Positions 1-8,979 of a DNA stretch of 64,000 bases are shown here, piece by piece. The notes under the pieces were generated by a model, which was given only the letters and a program-made list of their open reading frames with translations, was not told the DNA's origin and ran no database searches. The first letter of the stretch is position 1; every line of letters starts with the position of its first letter. A program made the position numbers and the translations under genes. The stretch comes from Planctomycetota bacterium (GTDB taxonomy: Bacteria; Planctomycetota; Planctomycetia; Pirellulales; PNKZ01), in the NCBI GenBank assembly GCA_018242585.1, contig JAFEBQ010000012.1:303163-367162 (forward strand), in the 5' to 3' direction.

Positions 1-1605
1 TTGCGGCAGGGCGTCAATCTGGAACCGGCCGACCAGCGCGCCGCTCCGCTTGGCTTGCTGCAGGGCTTGCACCACGTCGGGGTAAGTGCCACTCAGGTCG
101 ACGATCGCGCGAATCAATTCATCGAGGCTGTTCGAGACGACTCGCTTCTGGTCCGGCTCGTCGATGCTGAACCGCGCCACCGTCAACCGCTCGTCATCCA
201 ACGTGGTCACGACGATGTTCTTGCCGGCTTCCAAGGTGACGGGTAGCTTCAGCCGCTGGTCGCGCCCGAACAGCACCACTTCGGGTCGGAAGCAGCGCGT
301 GACGTGAACCATGTCGCTGCCCGTCGTGTCGAGCACGTGGTAGCTGAATTGATTGCCAAGCATCTCGCCGCGGACTAGTGGATCGCGCGCGTTCATTGCC
401 CACAAGGCGCGGAAGGCGCCATAGCGCGTCTCGGCGCTGCTGGTGTGAAGCAGTTCGCGCAGCGCCTCGTAAGCCGCGTAGTCGTCCATGGCGCTCAAGG
501 CCGTCAAGGCATAGGCCCGGAACGCCGGCACGTCGCGCGCCAACTGTCCCAGTGGTTCGGCCGCCGAGCGGTCGTCCAGGTAGGCCAGCCCTTCGGCGGC
601 GTAGAACTTTACTTCCTCGGTCGGCGATTGCAGTCCCTTGCGCAGAATCTCGACGGCCGTTGGGCCGATGGCTTCCAGTCGCAAGGACGCCTGGGCCGCC
701 GTAATCGGGTCGAGCAGTTGTCGCTCGAGCAATTGCATCCGGGCTTGTTGCTGGACCGGCGATTCGCGCAGGGCCAGCGATCGAATCACGCGGGTGTAGC
801 GCTCGGCGTTGTCCTTGTAGCGGGGATGGAGTTTTAGTTCGACGAACTCGTCGGTCTTGGGCTTGGCGACCCCTTGTTTGAGGCCACCTTCGTAGATGTG
901 GAAGCGGCGGTTGATGACGTTGCCGATCTGCGTCGAGTTCAACACGTTGCGAGCGTCGGGCTTGAGCACCAGGCCCATCTGCCGCGAGACCTGAGAGACG
1001 CCGCCACTCAGCACGCGGCCGCGGCACTGCAACACTTTGTCGTCGCTGGTGGCCGAAGGGTCGACCAGAATCGCCCCTTCGGCCAAGGCCATCATCGAAC
1101 CTTCGCGGACGGCGTTGCCCAACACGGCCATCTCGCGCAGCCGGCATTCCATCAACCAACCGTCGCGCAAACTCTGGCATTCGCTCTTGCCGAGCACGCG
1201 AACCTCGATGTCGAACGGATCTCCTTTTTGAATGCCCGGACGCAAGAAGCCGCGGACCATCACCATTTCGGTGTTGGGCGAAGAGAGCAGTTGATGCGGG
1301 CTTTGCACGCCGCGGGTTTGCATATCGGCCAACAACGCCGCTCGTTGCGGCGACGGCGCCGGATCGCTGCCCGTGCCGGGCAGTCCCGTAACCAGGCCCA
1401 CCGACTCGATGGCGATGTAGCTCATGCCGAACGGCACCGCCAGGTCGCCCACCAACTTCACCTGCGAACCTAGCGTCTCGACCGGATCTTCGGGACTTTG
1501 CGAGCGCACGGCGAAGCCGGTGCAGCCCGTGAGCAGCGCACCGCCCAGCGGCCAGCCGAGCGACATCAGGAACGCGCGACGCGAAACGAAATCCAGCGGC
1601 TTCAT
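1..1605 (-). CDS. FlgI-like (P-ring-related) lipoprotein with helical-repeat region, partial
   Basis: Open from ATG at 1605 to the window edge, so the C-terminus is missing; 535 residues are visible. The N-terminus has a twin-arginine-like SRRAFLM (residues 8-14) and a lipobox LTGC with Cys28, so a Tat-type or ordinary lipoprotein export signal is likely. Residues about 45-230 resemble the N-terminal half of flagellar P-ring protein FlgI: a GLVTGLPGTGSDPAPSPQR stretch corresponds to the conserved VGLxGTGD segment, followed by a block like the FlgI NVA/ALVTVTA strand and a later GxGxVL..G region. From about residue 270 the sequence becomes alanine/leucine-rich helical, like HEAT-type repeats (AAEGLAYLDD, AYALTALSAMDDYAAYEAL). 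A complete normal FlgI is encoded separately at 21345, so this is a paralogue. A role at the cell-envelope ring is an inference. The long antisense-looking frame over 194-1612 is a shadow of this gene. Confidence 0.8.
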   Translation of the reverse strand, partial: MKPLDFVSRRAFLMSLGWPLGGALLTGCTGFAVRSQSPEDPVETLGSQVKLVGDLAVPFGMSYIAIESVGLVTGLPGTGSDPAPSPQRAALLADMQTRGVQSPHQLLSSPNTEMVMVRGFLRPGIQKGDPFDIEVRVLGKSECQSLRDGWLMECRLREMAVLGNAVREGSMMALAEGAILVDPSATSDDKVLQCRGRVLSGGVSQVSRQMGLVLKPDARNVLNSTQIGNVINRRFHIYEGGLKQGVAKPKTDEFVELKLHPRYKDNAERYTRVIRSLALRESPVQQQARMQLLERQLLDPITAAQASLRLEAIGPTAVEILRKGLQSPTEEVKFYAAEGLAYLDDRSAAEPLGQLARDVPAFRAYALTALSAMDDYAAYEALRELLHTSSAETRYGAFRALWAMNARDPLVRGEMLGNQFSYHVLDTTGSDMVHVTRCFRPEVVLFGRDQRLKLPVTLEAGKNIVVTTLDDERLTVARFSIDEPDQKRVVSNSLDELIRAIVDLSGTYPDVVQALQQAKRSGALVGRFQIDALPQ

Positions 1606-1829
1606 GCCTCACGACTCCGAACTGGTCTGCACGCTCGGCAAGCCAGTGACCCTGCCGGCGAGACGAAACTCGCGGCAGTCAAAACGAATCCGGGGAAGAG
1701 CGAACGAAAAAGATTGCCACGGAAGGGGATGAGACCGTAGCTGGGCCAGTGATAGTGGTCAAGGTCAGTTGGCCGTCGGCGGTACTAGCACGTGCGCTAA
1801 TCGCAGATTAGGCAATTAGCCGCTAGCAC

Positions 1830-2069
1830 TCATGGCGGGTCGTAGCCACCGGGGTTCCAAGGGTGACAGCGGCAGATGCGCCCCACGCCCCGAAACGCCC
1901 CGCGTACCGGCCCGTACTTGTTGACGGCCCCGATGAAGTATTCGCTGCACCCGGGCTGAAACCGGCACAGCGGCGGCAACAGCGGTCGAATGGTCCACTG
2001 GTACGTTCGGACCAGACCGATCAGCACCAGCGACAGGCTGCGCCGCGGATAATAGAGGAATCGTTTCAT
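1830..2069 (-). CDS. yidD: Membrane protein insertion efficiency factor YidD
   Basis: 79 residues, the normal size. It carries the family signature: an N-terminal amphipathic/membrane segment, RTYQWTIRPLLPPLCRF, then QPGCSEYFIGAVNKYGPVRG and the C-terminal CHPWNPGGYDP. YidD acts at the inner face of the cytoplasmic membrane and assists YidC-dependent insertion. Its ATG overlaps the rnpA stop codon by four bases (ATGA), so the two are translationally coupled. In most bacteria the order is rpmH-rnpA-yidD-yidC; here neither rpmH nor yidC is adjacent. Confidence 0.95.
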   Translation of the reverse strand: MKRFLYYPRRSLSLVLIGLVRTYQWTIRPLLPPLCRFQPGCSEYFIGAVNKYGPVRGAFRGVGRICRCHPWNPGGYDPP

Positions 2070-2428
2070 CGTCGACTCGACCGGCGGGGCGTGACTGCTT
2101 GCGCCGCTAGCGTGAGCAGCACCGCCTGCATCACGCCCAGACTCGGCGGCTCGGGCGCGCGCGGCACCAGCACATAATCATATCCTGCCGGCAGCCGATC
2201 GCGACCGGTTCGGAACGCTTCGCGGGCGACGCGCTTCCAGCGGTTCCGCGCCACCGCGCCACCCACGCGGCGCGAAACACTGACGCCCAGTCGCGAACGG
2301 TTCGATTCATTGGCCACCAGGTACAGCTTCATCTGCCCGTCACTGGCCGAACGGCCGCGACGATAGGCGCGTTGATAGTCGGCCGGGGCGCGGACTCGAT
2401 CCTGGGGGCCAAATCGCTGGTCTGTCAT
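2066..2428 (-). CDS. rnpA: Ribonuclease P protein component
   Basis: About 120 residues from ATG at 2428; an in-frame TTG four codons earlier (2440) is a less likely start. The conserved RNase P protein core is clear: an N-terminal region with DYQRAYRRGRSA, then the RNR signature GVSVSRRVGGAVARNRWKR followed by VAREAFR. The protein binds the catalytic RNase P RNA and helps process tRNA 5' ends. It overlaps yidD by 4 bp. The usual upstream partner rpmH (ribosomal protein L34) is absent; a membrane protein gene lies upstream instead. Confidence 0.95.
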   Translation of the reverse strand: MTDQRFGPQDRVRAPADYQRAYRRGRSASDGQMKLYLVANESNRSRLGVSVSRRVGGAVARNRWKRVAREAFRTGRDRLPAGYDYVLVPRAPEPPSLGVMQAVLLTLAAQAVTPRRSSRR

Positions 2429-2480
2429 GGTCTGAATCAATTGCCCATCCGGCCCGGTTCAGGCTCGCGATGCGAGTTGG

Positions 2481-2831
2481 TCATTCTTCGGCGGTTTCGT
2501 CCGTCTCGGCGCTCTTGGCCCGGCGATAGCGATCAAACTTCAAAAAGCGCTTGGCGGCCCAGTTATCCGGTCCCATCCGACTGGGCGAGGGGCGCGGCCC
2601 AATTCGTTTGCGCGTGAATCGAGCCCCCCAATCAACAAGCCAGATCAACAACCCGAACAGCACGCCCACACACACCAACACGATCAACAAGCGTTTTCGT
2701 TCGTGGTTCCAGCCGTCGGCCGCGGGCTCGGCTTGCTCTTGAGCCCAGGCCACGGCGGGCGACGCAACGCTTGACACGACGGTGGTCGTGCTGCCTAGCC
2801 AGCGCCGCAAGCCACGGCCAAACCTTACCAT
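2481..2831 (-). CDS. Small single-pass membrane protein, unknown function
   Basis: 116 residues. There is a probable N-terminal signal or membrane anchor (about 14-30, ending AVAWAQ), an Asn/His/Glu spacer, one strong hydrophobic segment about residues 49-68 ([19 protein letters not shown]) and a basic C-terminal tail ending in acidic residues. I do not recognise a family. The ATG overlaps the end of the upstream dnaJ-like gene by 7 bp and the stop lies 52 bp before rnpA, so it sits in a dnaJ-membrane protein-rnpA-yidD transcription unit. That position hints at a role near protein folding or insertion, but this is only context. Confidence 0.7.
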   Translation of the reverse strand: MVRFGRGLRRWLGSTTTVVSSVASPAVAWAQEQAEPAADGWNHERKRLLIVLVCVGVLFGLLIWLVDWGARFTRKRIGPRPSPSRMGPDNWAAKRFLKFDRYRRAKSAETDETAEE

Positions 2832-3796
2832 CTTAGGTTCTCGCGCGGATTGGGCGTGGGCTGGTGTTCATCGAACTTACGAACCAGCGACACCGCTTCG
2901 TCATCAAGCTGCTTGGGCAACACAATCTGCACTTCGGCCAGCAGATCCCCGGCCGGCTTCCCCTTGGGCGACACGCCGTGACCTTTGACGCGCAGCTTGG
3001 CGCCGCTCGATGTTCTCGGCGGCACACGCAGCGAAACCGTGCCGTTGGGGGTCGGCACGTCGACCTTGGACCCTTCGACCGCTTCGCGCAGCGTCACTGG
3101 TAAGCGGACGATCAGGTCGTTGCCGCGCCGCGAGAAGGACGGATGCTGGGCAACATGCACCCGCAGGAACAAATCACCCGCTGGCCCTCCGCTTGGCGAA
3201 GGTTCCCCCTGGCCGCGGAGTCGAATCTTGGCCCCGTCGGTCACGCCGGCGGGAATCTTGACGGTCAAGGTTTCGAGCTGGTCGCCGGGGCGCTGCAATC
3301 GCAGTTGCACCTCGCCGCCGGCCACCGCCACCTGGAAAGGAATCTCGGTCTCGGACTCGACATCGCCGCCGGGCTGCGCCGCCGCGCGACGGCCGCGTCG
3401 GCCGCGCCCCGACGAGGTGTGCGACGCGCCAAATTGCTTGAATAGGTCCGCGAACCCGCCGTCGCCATCTTCGGCTCCGCCGTAGCGCTCGCCGAAGAAT
3501 TGCGAGAAGTCGAAATCCTCGGCCCCGGCCGTGCCGCCGGCTCCCCGCTGCGGCCCGTGCGCGCCGGCCGCGCTTCCCTGGAACGAACTGCCGTAGCGGT
3601 CGTACAACTCGCGTTTGCTGGCGTCGCCCAAGACATCGAACGCCGACTGGACCTCTTGAAACTTCTTCTTGGCCGTCTTGTCGTCAGGGTTCATGTCGGG
3701 GTGGTACTTGCGCGCCAGGGCCCGATAGGCCTTTTGAATCTCCTCCTGGGTGGCGTTCCGTTCGACCCCCAGAATCTTGTAATAGTCGTCAGCCAT
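2825..3796 (-). CDS. DnaJ-class co-chaperone without zinc finger (CbpA-like)
   Basis: 323 residues. An N-terminal J domain (1-70) includes the YHPD motif (HPD) that stimulates the DnaK ATPase. A Gly-rich linker with FGERYGG follows (about 70-140), then two beta-rich DnaJ C-terminal substrate-binding domains (from about 150: [69 protein letters not shown]). The CxxCxGxG zinc-binding repeats of class I DnaJ are missing, so this is a class II type like CbpA. No dnaK or grpE lies nearby. Start ATG at 3796 has an upstream AAAGG on the minus strand. Confidence 0.93.
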   Translation of the reverse strand: MADDYYKILGVERNATQEEIQKAYRALARKYHPDMNPDDKTAKKKFQEVQSAFDVLGDASKRELYDRYGSSFQGSAAGAHGPQRGAGGTAGAEDFDFSQFFGERYGGAEDGDGGFADLFKQFGASHTSSGRGRRGRRAAAQPGGDVESETEIPFQVAVAGGEVQLRLQRPGDQLETLTVKIPAGVTDGAKIRLRGQGEPSPSGGPAGDLFLRVHVAQHPSFSRRGNDLIVRLPVTLREAVEGSKVDVPTPNGTVSLRVPPRTSSGAKLRVKGHGVSPKGKPAGDLLAEVQIVLPKQLDDEAVSLVRKFDEHQPTPNPRENLRW

Positions 3797-3984
3797 CTGC
3801 CTTTGCCACGCAATACGAGCCTGGATGCAACCTCAAGCCAGCGTTCATTGTACGGGCGTTTGAGCCGACGCTTCAAGCGGCAACCGCACGGCCTGGAAAA
3901 AGCTAAGCTTAACTGCCGTGCGTACTGGACTGGTGCGACCTCCCGTGCGGCCCGACGTCGCCCTACCATTGGGAGCCAACCGCA

Positions 3985-5511
3985 GTGCAGCGAGCAGCCT
4001 GGCAACAATTCGCGCTAGCCGTGACGGCGGCCCTGGCGTTCACCACTTCGGCAGCGGCCCAAAAGGCGACCGAGGGGAAGCTGATGCTCGTCGTCACCGA
4101 CGGTGACGGCGGCAAGCCGATGCCCTGTCGCGTACACATCAAGAACCAGGCCGGCGTGCCCCAGAAGCTCGTCAAGATGCCCTTCTGGGGCGACCACTTC
4201 GTCACGCCAGGCGAGGCCGAGTTGGTGTACCGCAAAGGGAACTACACGTTCACAATCGAACGCGGCCCCGAGTACTCGTTCCAGTCGGGCTACTTCATCA
4301 TGCAGGCGTTCTCAAAGGACACCAAGACCGTCCCGTTGCACCGGGCGGTGAACATGGCGGGCGAAAACTGGTGGTCGGGCGATTTGCATGTCGTGCGGTT
4401 CGAGCGCGACATCGAACCGGCCATGCTGGCCGACGACCTGCACGTGGCCCCGCTGGTGATGTGGAACTATCGTCCGGGTGGGATAAAGGCGAACGAGCCA
4501 GTCGACGCCCATCGCAAAGACAAGCAAGTCTCCTTCGACGACAATCGCGTCTATGATCGGATGTGTGCGCGAATTGCAGGTCCGGCCGGCACGCTGTTGA
4601 TGTTCAATCTTGAGAAGCAGCTTGACCTACCCGTCGACGCGAAAGAGCTGACATCGCTCGACGCCTTGCGCGCCGCTCGGCAACAACAGGGCGCCTGGGT
4701 TGACGGCGAGAAGATCTATGCCTGGGATTTGCCGGTCTGGCTGGCCGCGGGCATCGATTCGGTCGAGGTGATTCATTCGCAATTTGGTCGCGAGAAGCTG
4801 CTCGGCGGCAAGCTCGACGGGCGCGCCCCCCCCAAGTCGTCGATTGCCGACGTGGCGAAATCGGCCGGTGAAGTGGGCGAATGGTCGCAGCGCATCTATT
4901 GGCAACTGTTGAACTGTGGCCTGCGCGTGCCCCCGTCGGCGGGTAGCGGCACGGGGGACTCGGCGAATCCGCTCGGCTACAACCGGCTCTACGCCTGGGT
5001 CGACAAAGGGGAGTTCAGCTACCCGAACTGGCTCGGCGCCATCCGCGCCGGTCGAGTCACGGTCACCAACGGCCCGCTGCTGCAACCGCTGGCCAACGGC
5101 GAGCCACCCGGCGAAGTGTTTCAACTGGGAAGCGATGGCACGCTGGAGATCGACATGGCCATGAATCTGGCCGTGCGCGAGAAGGTGAGCTACATGGAAG
5201 TGATTCGCAACGGGCAACTGGCCCAGAGCATCCGCTTGGACGAATGGGCCAAGACCGGTCGCTTCCCGCCACTGCGGATCAAGGAGCCCGGTTGGTTCCT
5301 CGTGCGCGTGGTGACCGACACGCCGGACAATTACCGCTTTGGCATGACCGCCCCCTGGTTCGTCGAGACGGCCGACGGCCACAGCTACATCAGCCGCAAG
5401 AGCGTGCAGTTTTTTCTCGACTGGCTGGCCGACCGCGAGCAGAAGTTTCACGTCGTGCCCGAGGCCAACGCCTTTTGGCATGCGCTGCTTGAAAAGGCGA
5501 ATGCTGAGTGA
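3985..5511 (+). CDS. Secreted CehA/McbA-like protein with degenerate PHP metal site
   Basis: 508 residues from a GTG start, with a clear signal peptide (hydrophobic about 8-24, AAAQ cleavage region). An N-terminal beta-rich carboxypeptidase-regulatory-like part is followed by GENWWSGDLHVVR, which sits where CehA/McbA metallohydrolases have WxGDLHxH; the second histidine is replaced by valine. The C-terminal half has LNCGLRVPPSAGSGTGDS, NPLGYNRLYAW and AIRAGRVTVTNGPLLQPL, a pattern I associate with the CehA/McbA-like family common in Pirellulae. The loss of the HxH pair suggests altered or absent metal catalysis. It converges on ppk1 with a 13-bp gap. Confidence 0.7.
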   Translation: MQRAAWQQFALAVTAALAFTTSAAAQKATEGKLMLVVTDGDGGKPMPCRVHIKNQAGVPQKLVKMPFWGDHFVTPGEAELVYRKGNYTFTIERGPEYSFQSGYFIMQAFSKDTKTVPLHRAVNMAGENWWSGDLHVVRFERDIEPAMLADDLHVAPLVMWNYRPGGIKANEPVDAHRKDKQVSFDDNRVYDRMCARIAGPAGTLLMFNLEKQLDLPVDAKELTSLDALRAARQQQGAWVDGEKIYAWDLPVWLAAGIDSVEVIHSQFGREKLLGGKLDGRAPPKSSIADVAKSAGEVGEWSQRIYWQLLNCGLRVPPSAGSGTGDSANPLGYNRLYAWVDKGEFSYPNWLGAIRAGRVTVTNGPLLQPLANGEPPGEVFQLGSDGTLEIDMAMNLAVREKVSYMEVIRNGQLAQSIRLDEWAKTGRFPPLRIKEPGWFLVRVVTDTPDNYRFGMTAPWFVETADGHSYISRKSVQFFLDWLADREQKFHVVPEANAFWHALLEKANAE

Positions 5512-5524
5512 GCAGCGCCGGCGA

Positions 5525-7753
5525 CTACGGCAACGTCATTCCGCCCGCGGCGCCGGTGGCATAACTGCCGATGCTGGCGTTTCCGTTGCTGCCGTTGCCG
5601 TTGTGAGTCGATGCCAACTCGCCATTGGCGGGCGTGGCTTCGGCCGTCGCCGTGGCGGTGACCGGCCGCAGGGCCAGCAATTCTTCCTGGCAACGATGGC
5701 GCACACCGTCCGGACCAATCTGGGCCCGCACGTCGGTCCCGTCGGCCTGCAGAATGCGGGCCTTGACGTTGTCTTCCAGGTAACGCGGAATGACCTCACG
5801 CAGAATCCGCCGCCGCAGGTCCGGCGCTTCGACCGGGAACATCACCTCGACACGGCGATAGAAGTTGCGTGGCATCCAGTCGGCGCTGGCCAAGTAGATT
5901 TCCGCCTCTTCGTCGGGGCTGAAGACATAAATGCGCGAGTGCTCCAAGAACCGGTCGACAATGCTGCGGACGCGGATGTTTTCCGAGATGCCCGGCAGCC
6001 CGGGGCGCAGGCAGCAAATACCACGGATGATCAGATCGATCGGCACGCCGGCCTGGCTGGCGCGGTACAGAGCCTCGATCACCCGGTAGTCAACCAATGC
6101 GTTCAGCTTGGCGAAGATGCGCGCGGGACGTCCCTGGCGGGCACGCTCGGCCTGGGCGTCGATCATCTCGACGACGCGGCGATGCATGTCGGCCGGCGCC
6201 ACGATCAGCTTCCGCCACAGGTGCCCTTGCGAGTAACCGGTCAACAGATTGAACAACGCCGAGGCGTCGGCCACGACGTCCTCGTTGGCCGTGAACAACC
6301 CCATGTCAGTGTAGATCAGCGCCGTGTTCGGGTTGTAGTTGCCCGTCCCCAAGTGAACATAGCGGCGGACGACCCCCTGCTCTTGTCGCATCACCAGCGA
6401 CACCTTGCAGTGAGTCTTCAGGTCCAAAAAGCCGAACACCACGTGAACGCCGGCCCTTTCCAGTTGCCGCGCCCAACTGACGTTGTTCTCTTCATCGAAG
6501 CGAGCCTTCAACTCGACCAGCGCCGTGACGTGCTTGCCGTTTTCGGCGGCTTGAATCAGCGCGCGGGTGATCGGCGAGTCGAGGCTGGTGCGATACAGCG
6601 TCTGCTTGATGGCCAACACGTGCGGGTCTTTGGCCGCCCGGCTGATGAACTCGACCACCGGGTCGAACGAATCGTACGGGTGGTGCAGCAGCAAGTCCTG
6701 ACGCCGGATGGCGGCGAACAAGTCCTCGGTGCCGCGCTGGCCGCGGCCACGCAACGGCTGGGGAATGAACGGCGCGTCGCGGAGCATTTCGCGCCCCGGA
6801 ATCTTCAACAGCTCCATCATCGACGTCAGGTCGACCGGCCCGTTGACCCGGTAGATTTCACTGTACGAATCCGCCGAATCGTCGCCGACGTGCAACCCTT
6901 CGGTCTCGATGATTTCCTCGACCAGGCTGTCATCGCCATAGGCCGCAATCTCCAGTCGGACGGCCTGGCCGCGCTGGCGGGCCTTGAGCCGGTCTTCAAT
7001 GACCTGGAGCATGTCGTCCGATTCTTGTTCCAACAGCTCGATGTCGCTGTCGCGCGTAATACGAAAGCAGGTCCGGCCGATCACCTCGAAGCCGCCAAAC
7101 AAGTCTGGCAGGCGATCCGCGACGACGTCCTCGAGCAGGACAAAGTTCTGTTCATCGGCCGGCCCCACCGGTACCAATCGCGGCAACACCGGCGGCAACT
7201 GCACCACGGCGAACATCGTCTTGGGCCCCAGGCCGTGCTGCCGACGCAAGGTCGTGGCCAGGTATAGCGCGCGATTGTGATAACGCGGGCTCGGGTGGGC
7301 CGGGTCGATGGCCATCGGCGTCAGAATCGGGAACGCCCGCTGCATGAAGAACTTGTCGAGCACTTCACGCTGCTCGGGCGAGAGTTGTTCCGGCGCGAGG
7401 ATGCGAATCTTCTGCTCGGCAAGCTGCGGAACGACGTGCTCGTTCCAGCAGCGGTACTGGGCCGCGACCAGTTCCTTGGTGCGGGCGGCCACGCGTTGCA
7501 ACTGGGTGAGCGGACGCATGCCGTCGGGCGAATAATCCTGGGGCGCGCCGTCCTCGAAGGCCTGCTCGCGCAAGCCCGAGACGCGAACCATGAAGAACTC
7601 GTCCAGGTTCGAACTGAAGATCGCCAGGAACTTCACGCGGTCGAGCAACGGGGTGGTCGGATCAACGGCTTCTTCCAACACCCGATTGTTGAACTGCAAC
7701 CAGCTCAACTCGCGATTGAAAAAATGTTCGGCTTGGAAAAATTGCTCCGTCAC
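5525..7753 (-). CDS. ppk1: Polyphosphate kinase 1
   Basis: 742 residues from GTG at 7753, chosen because the family N-terminus (FFNRELSWLQFNNRVLEEA) begins a few residues later and AAAGG lies about 8 bases upstream. A 38-codon extension upstream has no family support. Ppk1 reversibly polymerises the gamma-phosphate of ATP into polyphosphate at the membrane. The two PLD-like catalytic histidine motifs are present: KTHCKVSLV near residue 450 and FLEHSRIYVF near 603, close to E. coli His435 and His592. Other family blocks include YVHLGTGNYNPNTALIYTD and IIRGICCLRPG. The C-terminus carries a roughly 50-residue low-complexity tail (HNGNGSNGNASIG) beyond the usual end. Confidence 0.96.
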   Translation of the reverse strand: MTEQFFQAEHFFNRELSWLQFNNRVLEEAVDPTTPLLDRVKFLAIFSSNLDEFFMVRVSGLREQAFEDGAPQDYSPDGMRPLTQLQRVAARTKELVAAQYRCWNEHVVPQLAEQKIRILAPEQLSPEQREVLDKFFMQRAFPILTPMAIDPAHPSPRYHNRALYLATTLRRQHGLGPKTMFAVVQLPPVLPRLVPVGPADEQNFVLLEDVVADRLPDLFGGFEVIGRTCFRITRDSDIELLEQESDDMLQVIEDRLKARQRGQAVRLEIAAYGDDSLVEEIIETEGLHVGDDSADSYSEIYRVNGPVDLTSMMELLKIPGREMLRDAPFIPQPLRGRGQRGTEDLFAAIRRQDLLLHHPYDSFDPVVEFISRAAKDPHVLAIKQTLYRTSLDSPITRALIQAAENGKHVTALVELKARFDEENNVSWARQLERAGVHVVFGFLDLKTHCKVSLVMRQEQGVVRRYVHLGTGNYNPNTALIYTDMGLFTANEDVVADASALFNLLTGYSQGHLWRKLIVAPADMHRRVVEMIDAQAERARQGRPARIFAKLNALVDYRVIEALYRASQAGVPIDLIIRGICCLRPGLPGISENIRVRSIVDRFLEHSRIYVFSPDEEAEIYLASADWMPRNFYRRVEVMFPVEAPDLRRRILREVIPRYLEDNVKARILQADGTDVRAQIGPDGVRHRCQEELLALRPVTATATAEATPANGELASTHNGNGSNGNASIGSYATGAAGGMTLP

Positions 7754-8051
7754 CGGTGCGCCTTTCGCTTCGAAGAGTCCGCCGCGTTCGTGCCTGGCCT
7801 GTTTGCCTGAAATGGCTGAGCGCCGTCTGGGCAGACGGATACCGCCCCCGCCGCGCTGGCCATCCATCTACTATTCTGCCCCCTAACTAGGCCAAGGGAA
7901 AGTCAGGATTCAATTAGACTTAACGCAACCATTGATGGGCGGCCAGCTTATCGGCGACAAAGCCGGTACGACTTGCGCGACCGCCCGGGGACCGGTACAC
8001 TGCGACAAGTTCCACCAATCACGTGAAAAAAGTCGACCGCTCAACACGCTT

Positions 8052-8960
8052 GTGACCCAGCCCCCTGATTCCACCGACTGGCGAGCCCTTTATCCGTTCG
8101 AGTCCCATTGGCTCGACCTGGGGGGCGTGCGCTACCATTACCTGGACGAAGGCTCGGGGCCGCCGCTGCTGCTGGTCCACGGCAACCCGACCTGGTCGTT
8201 CTACTGGCGCGAGTTGGTGACCGCGCTGCGCGGGCAGTACCGGCTGATTGTGCCGGACCATGTGGGCTGCGGCCTTTCGGACAAGCCGGCTGATTACCGA
8301 TACCAACTCGCGCAACATGTTCAAAACTTGCGTCAGTTGATCGGCGCGCTCGATCTGCGTGACGTGACACTATTGGCGCACGATTGGGGCGGAGCGATCG
8401 GACTGGGGGCGGCCGTGGCCGAGCCCGAGCGCTTTGCCCGGCTGGTGTTGTTCAACACCGGGGCGTTCCGCGCGCCGACGATACCGCTGAGGATTCGTGT
8501 CTGTCGCACGCCCGTGTTGGGTCCGTTGGCGGTGCGTGGAGCGAATGCTTTTGCCAGGGCGGCGCTGTTCATGGCCTCAGAACATCGCGAGCGGCTGACG
8601 CCGGCTGTCCAGGCCGGTTTGCTCGCACCCTATGACAATTGGGAGCATCGGGTTGCGATCCAGCGCTTTGTCGAAGACATCCCGATGACGCCGGCTCATC
8701 CCAGCTACGCGACGCTGGCCGAAATCGAGCAAGGGCTGTCGCGGCTGCGGGACCGGCCGACGATGTTCTGTTGGGGAATGCGCGACTGGTGTTTTACCCC
8801 CTGGTTCCTGGAACGATTCTTGGAGTTCTTTCCAGGGGCCGAAGTCCACCGCTACGACGACGCGGGACACTACGTCGTCATTGACGCGATCGAACGCATC
8901 GTCCCGGCGGTCGAACAGTTTCTCAGCCGGCATCCGCTGCCGGCTCACGCCGGCGCTTAA
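8052..8960 (+). CDS. Alpha/beta hydrolase, haloalkane dehalogenase/OleB-like
   Basis: 302 residues from GTG at 8052. The reading frame is open up to 7932, but family similarity begins only at YPFESHWLDLGGVRYHYLDEG, so the inner start is preferred. The alpha/beta fold is clear: oxyanion-hole HGNPTWS (about 43-49), a nucleophile elbow HDWGG with Asp about 111 in place of Ser, and a C-terminal DAGHYVV with the catalytic His about 271. An Asp nucleophile with HGNPTW is typical of haloalkane dehalogenases and of OleB-type beta-lactone decarboxylases; no oleACD genes are nearby, so the substrate is unknown. It is first in a tight three-gene unit with the CitG-like and PTPS genes (19- and 46-bp gaps). 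Confidence 0.82.
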   Translation: MTQPPDSTDWRALYPFESHWLDLGGVRYHYLDEGSGPPLLLVHGNPTWSFYWRELVTALRGQYRLIVPDHVGCGLSDKPADYRYQLAQHVQNLRQLIGALDLRDVTLLAHDWGGAIGLGAAVAEPERFARLVLFNTGAFRAPTIPLRIRVCRTPVLGPLAVRGANAFARAALFMASEHRERLTPAVQAGLLAPYDNWEHRVAIQRFVEDIPMTPAHPSYATLAEIEQGLSRLRDRPTMFCWGMRDWCFTPWFLERFLEFFPGAEVHRYDDAGHYVVIDAIERIVPAVEQFLSRHPLPAHAGA

Positions 8961-8979
8961 CTCACAAGGGCTGCCGCCG

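Noticed and set aside
194..1612. A 472-residue minus-strand reading over the first gene
   Set aside because: Arg-rich, unlike any family, and in another frame than the FlgI-like lipoprotein, whose frame is open to the window edge and has a signal peptide and recognisable motifs.
5480..7267. A 595-residue plus-strand reading opposite ppk1
   Set aside because: It is the complement of the ppk1 coding sequence; composition (Gln/His/Arg-rich) is that of an antisense shadow in GC-rich DNA.
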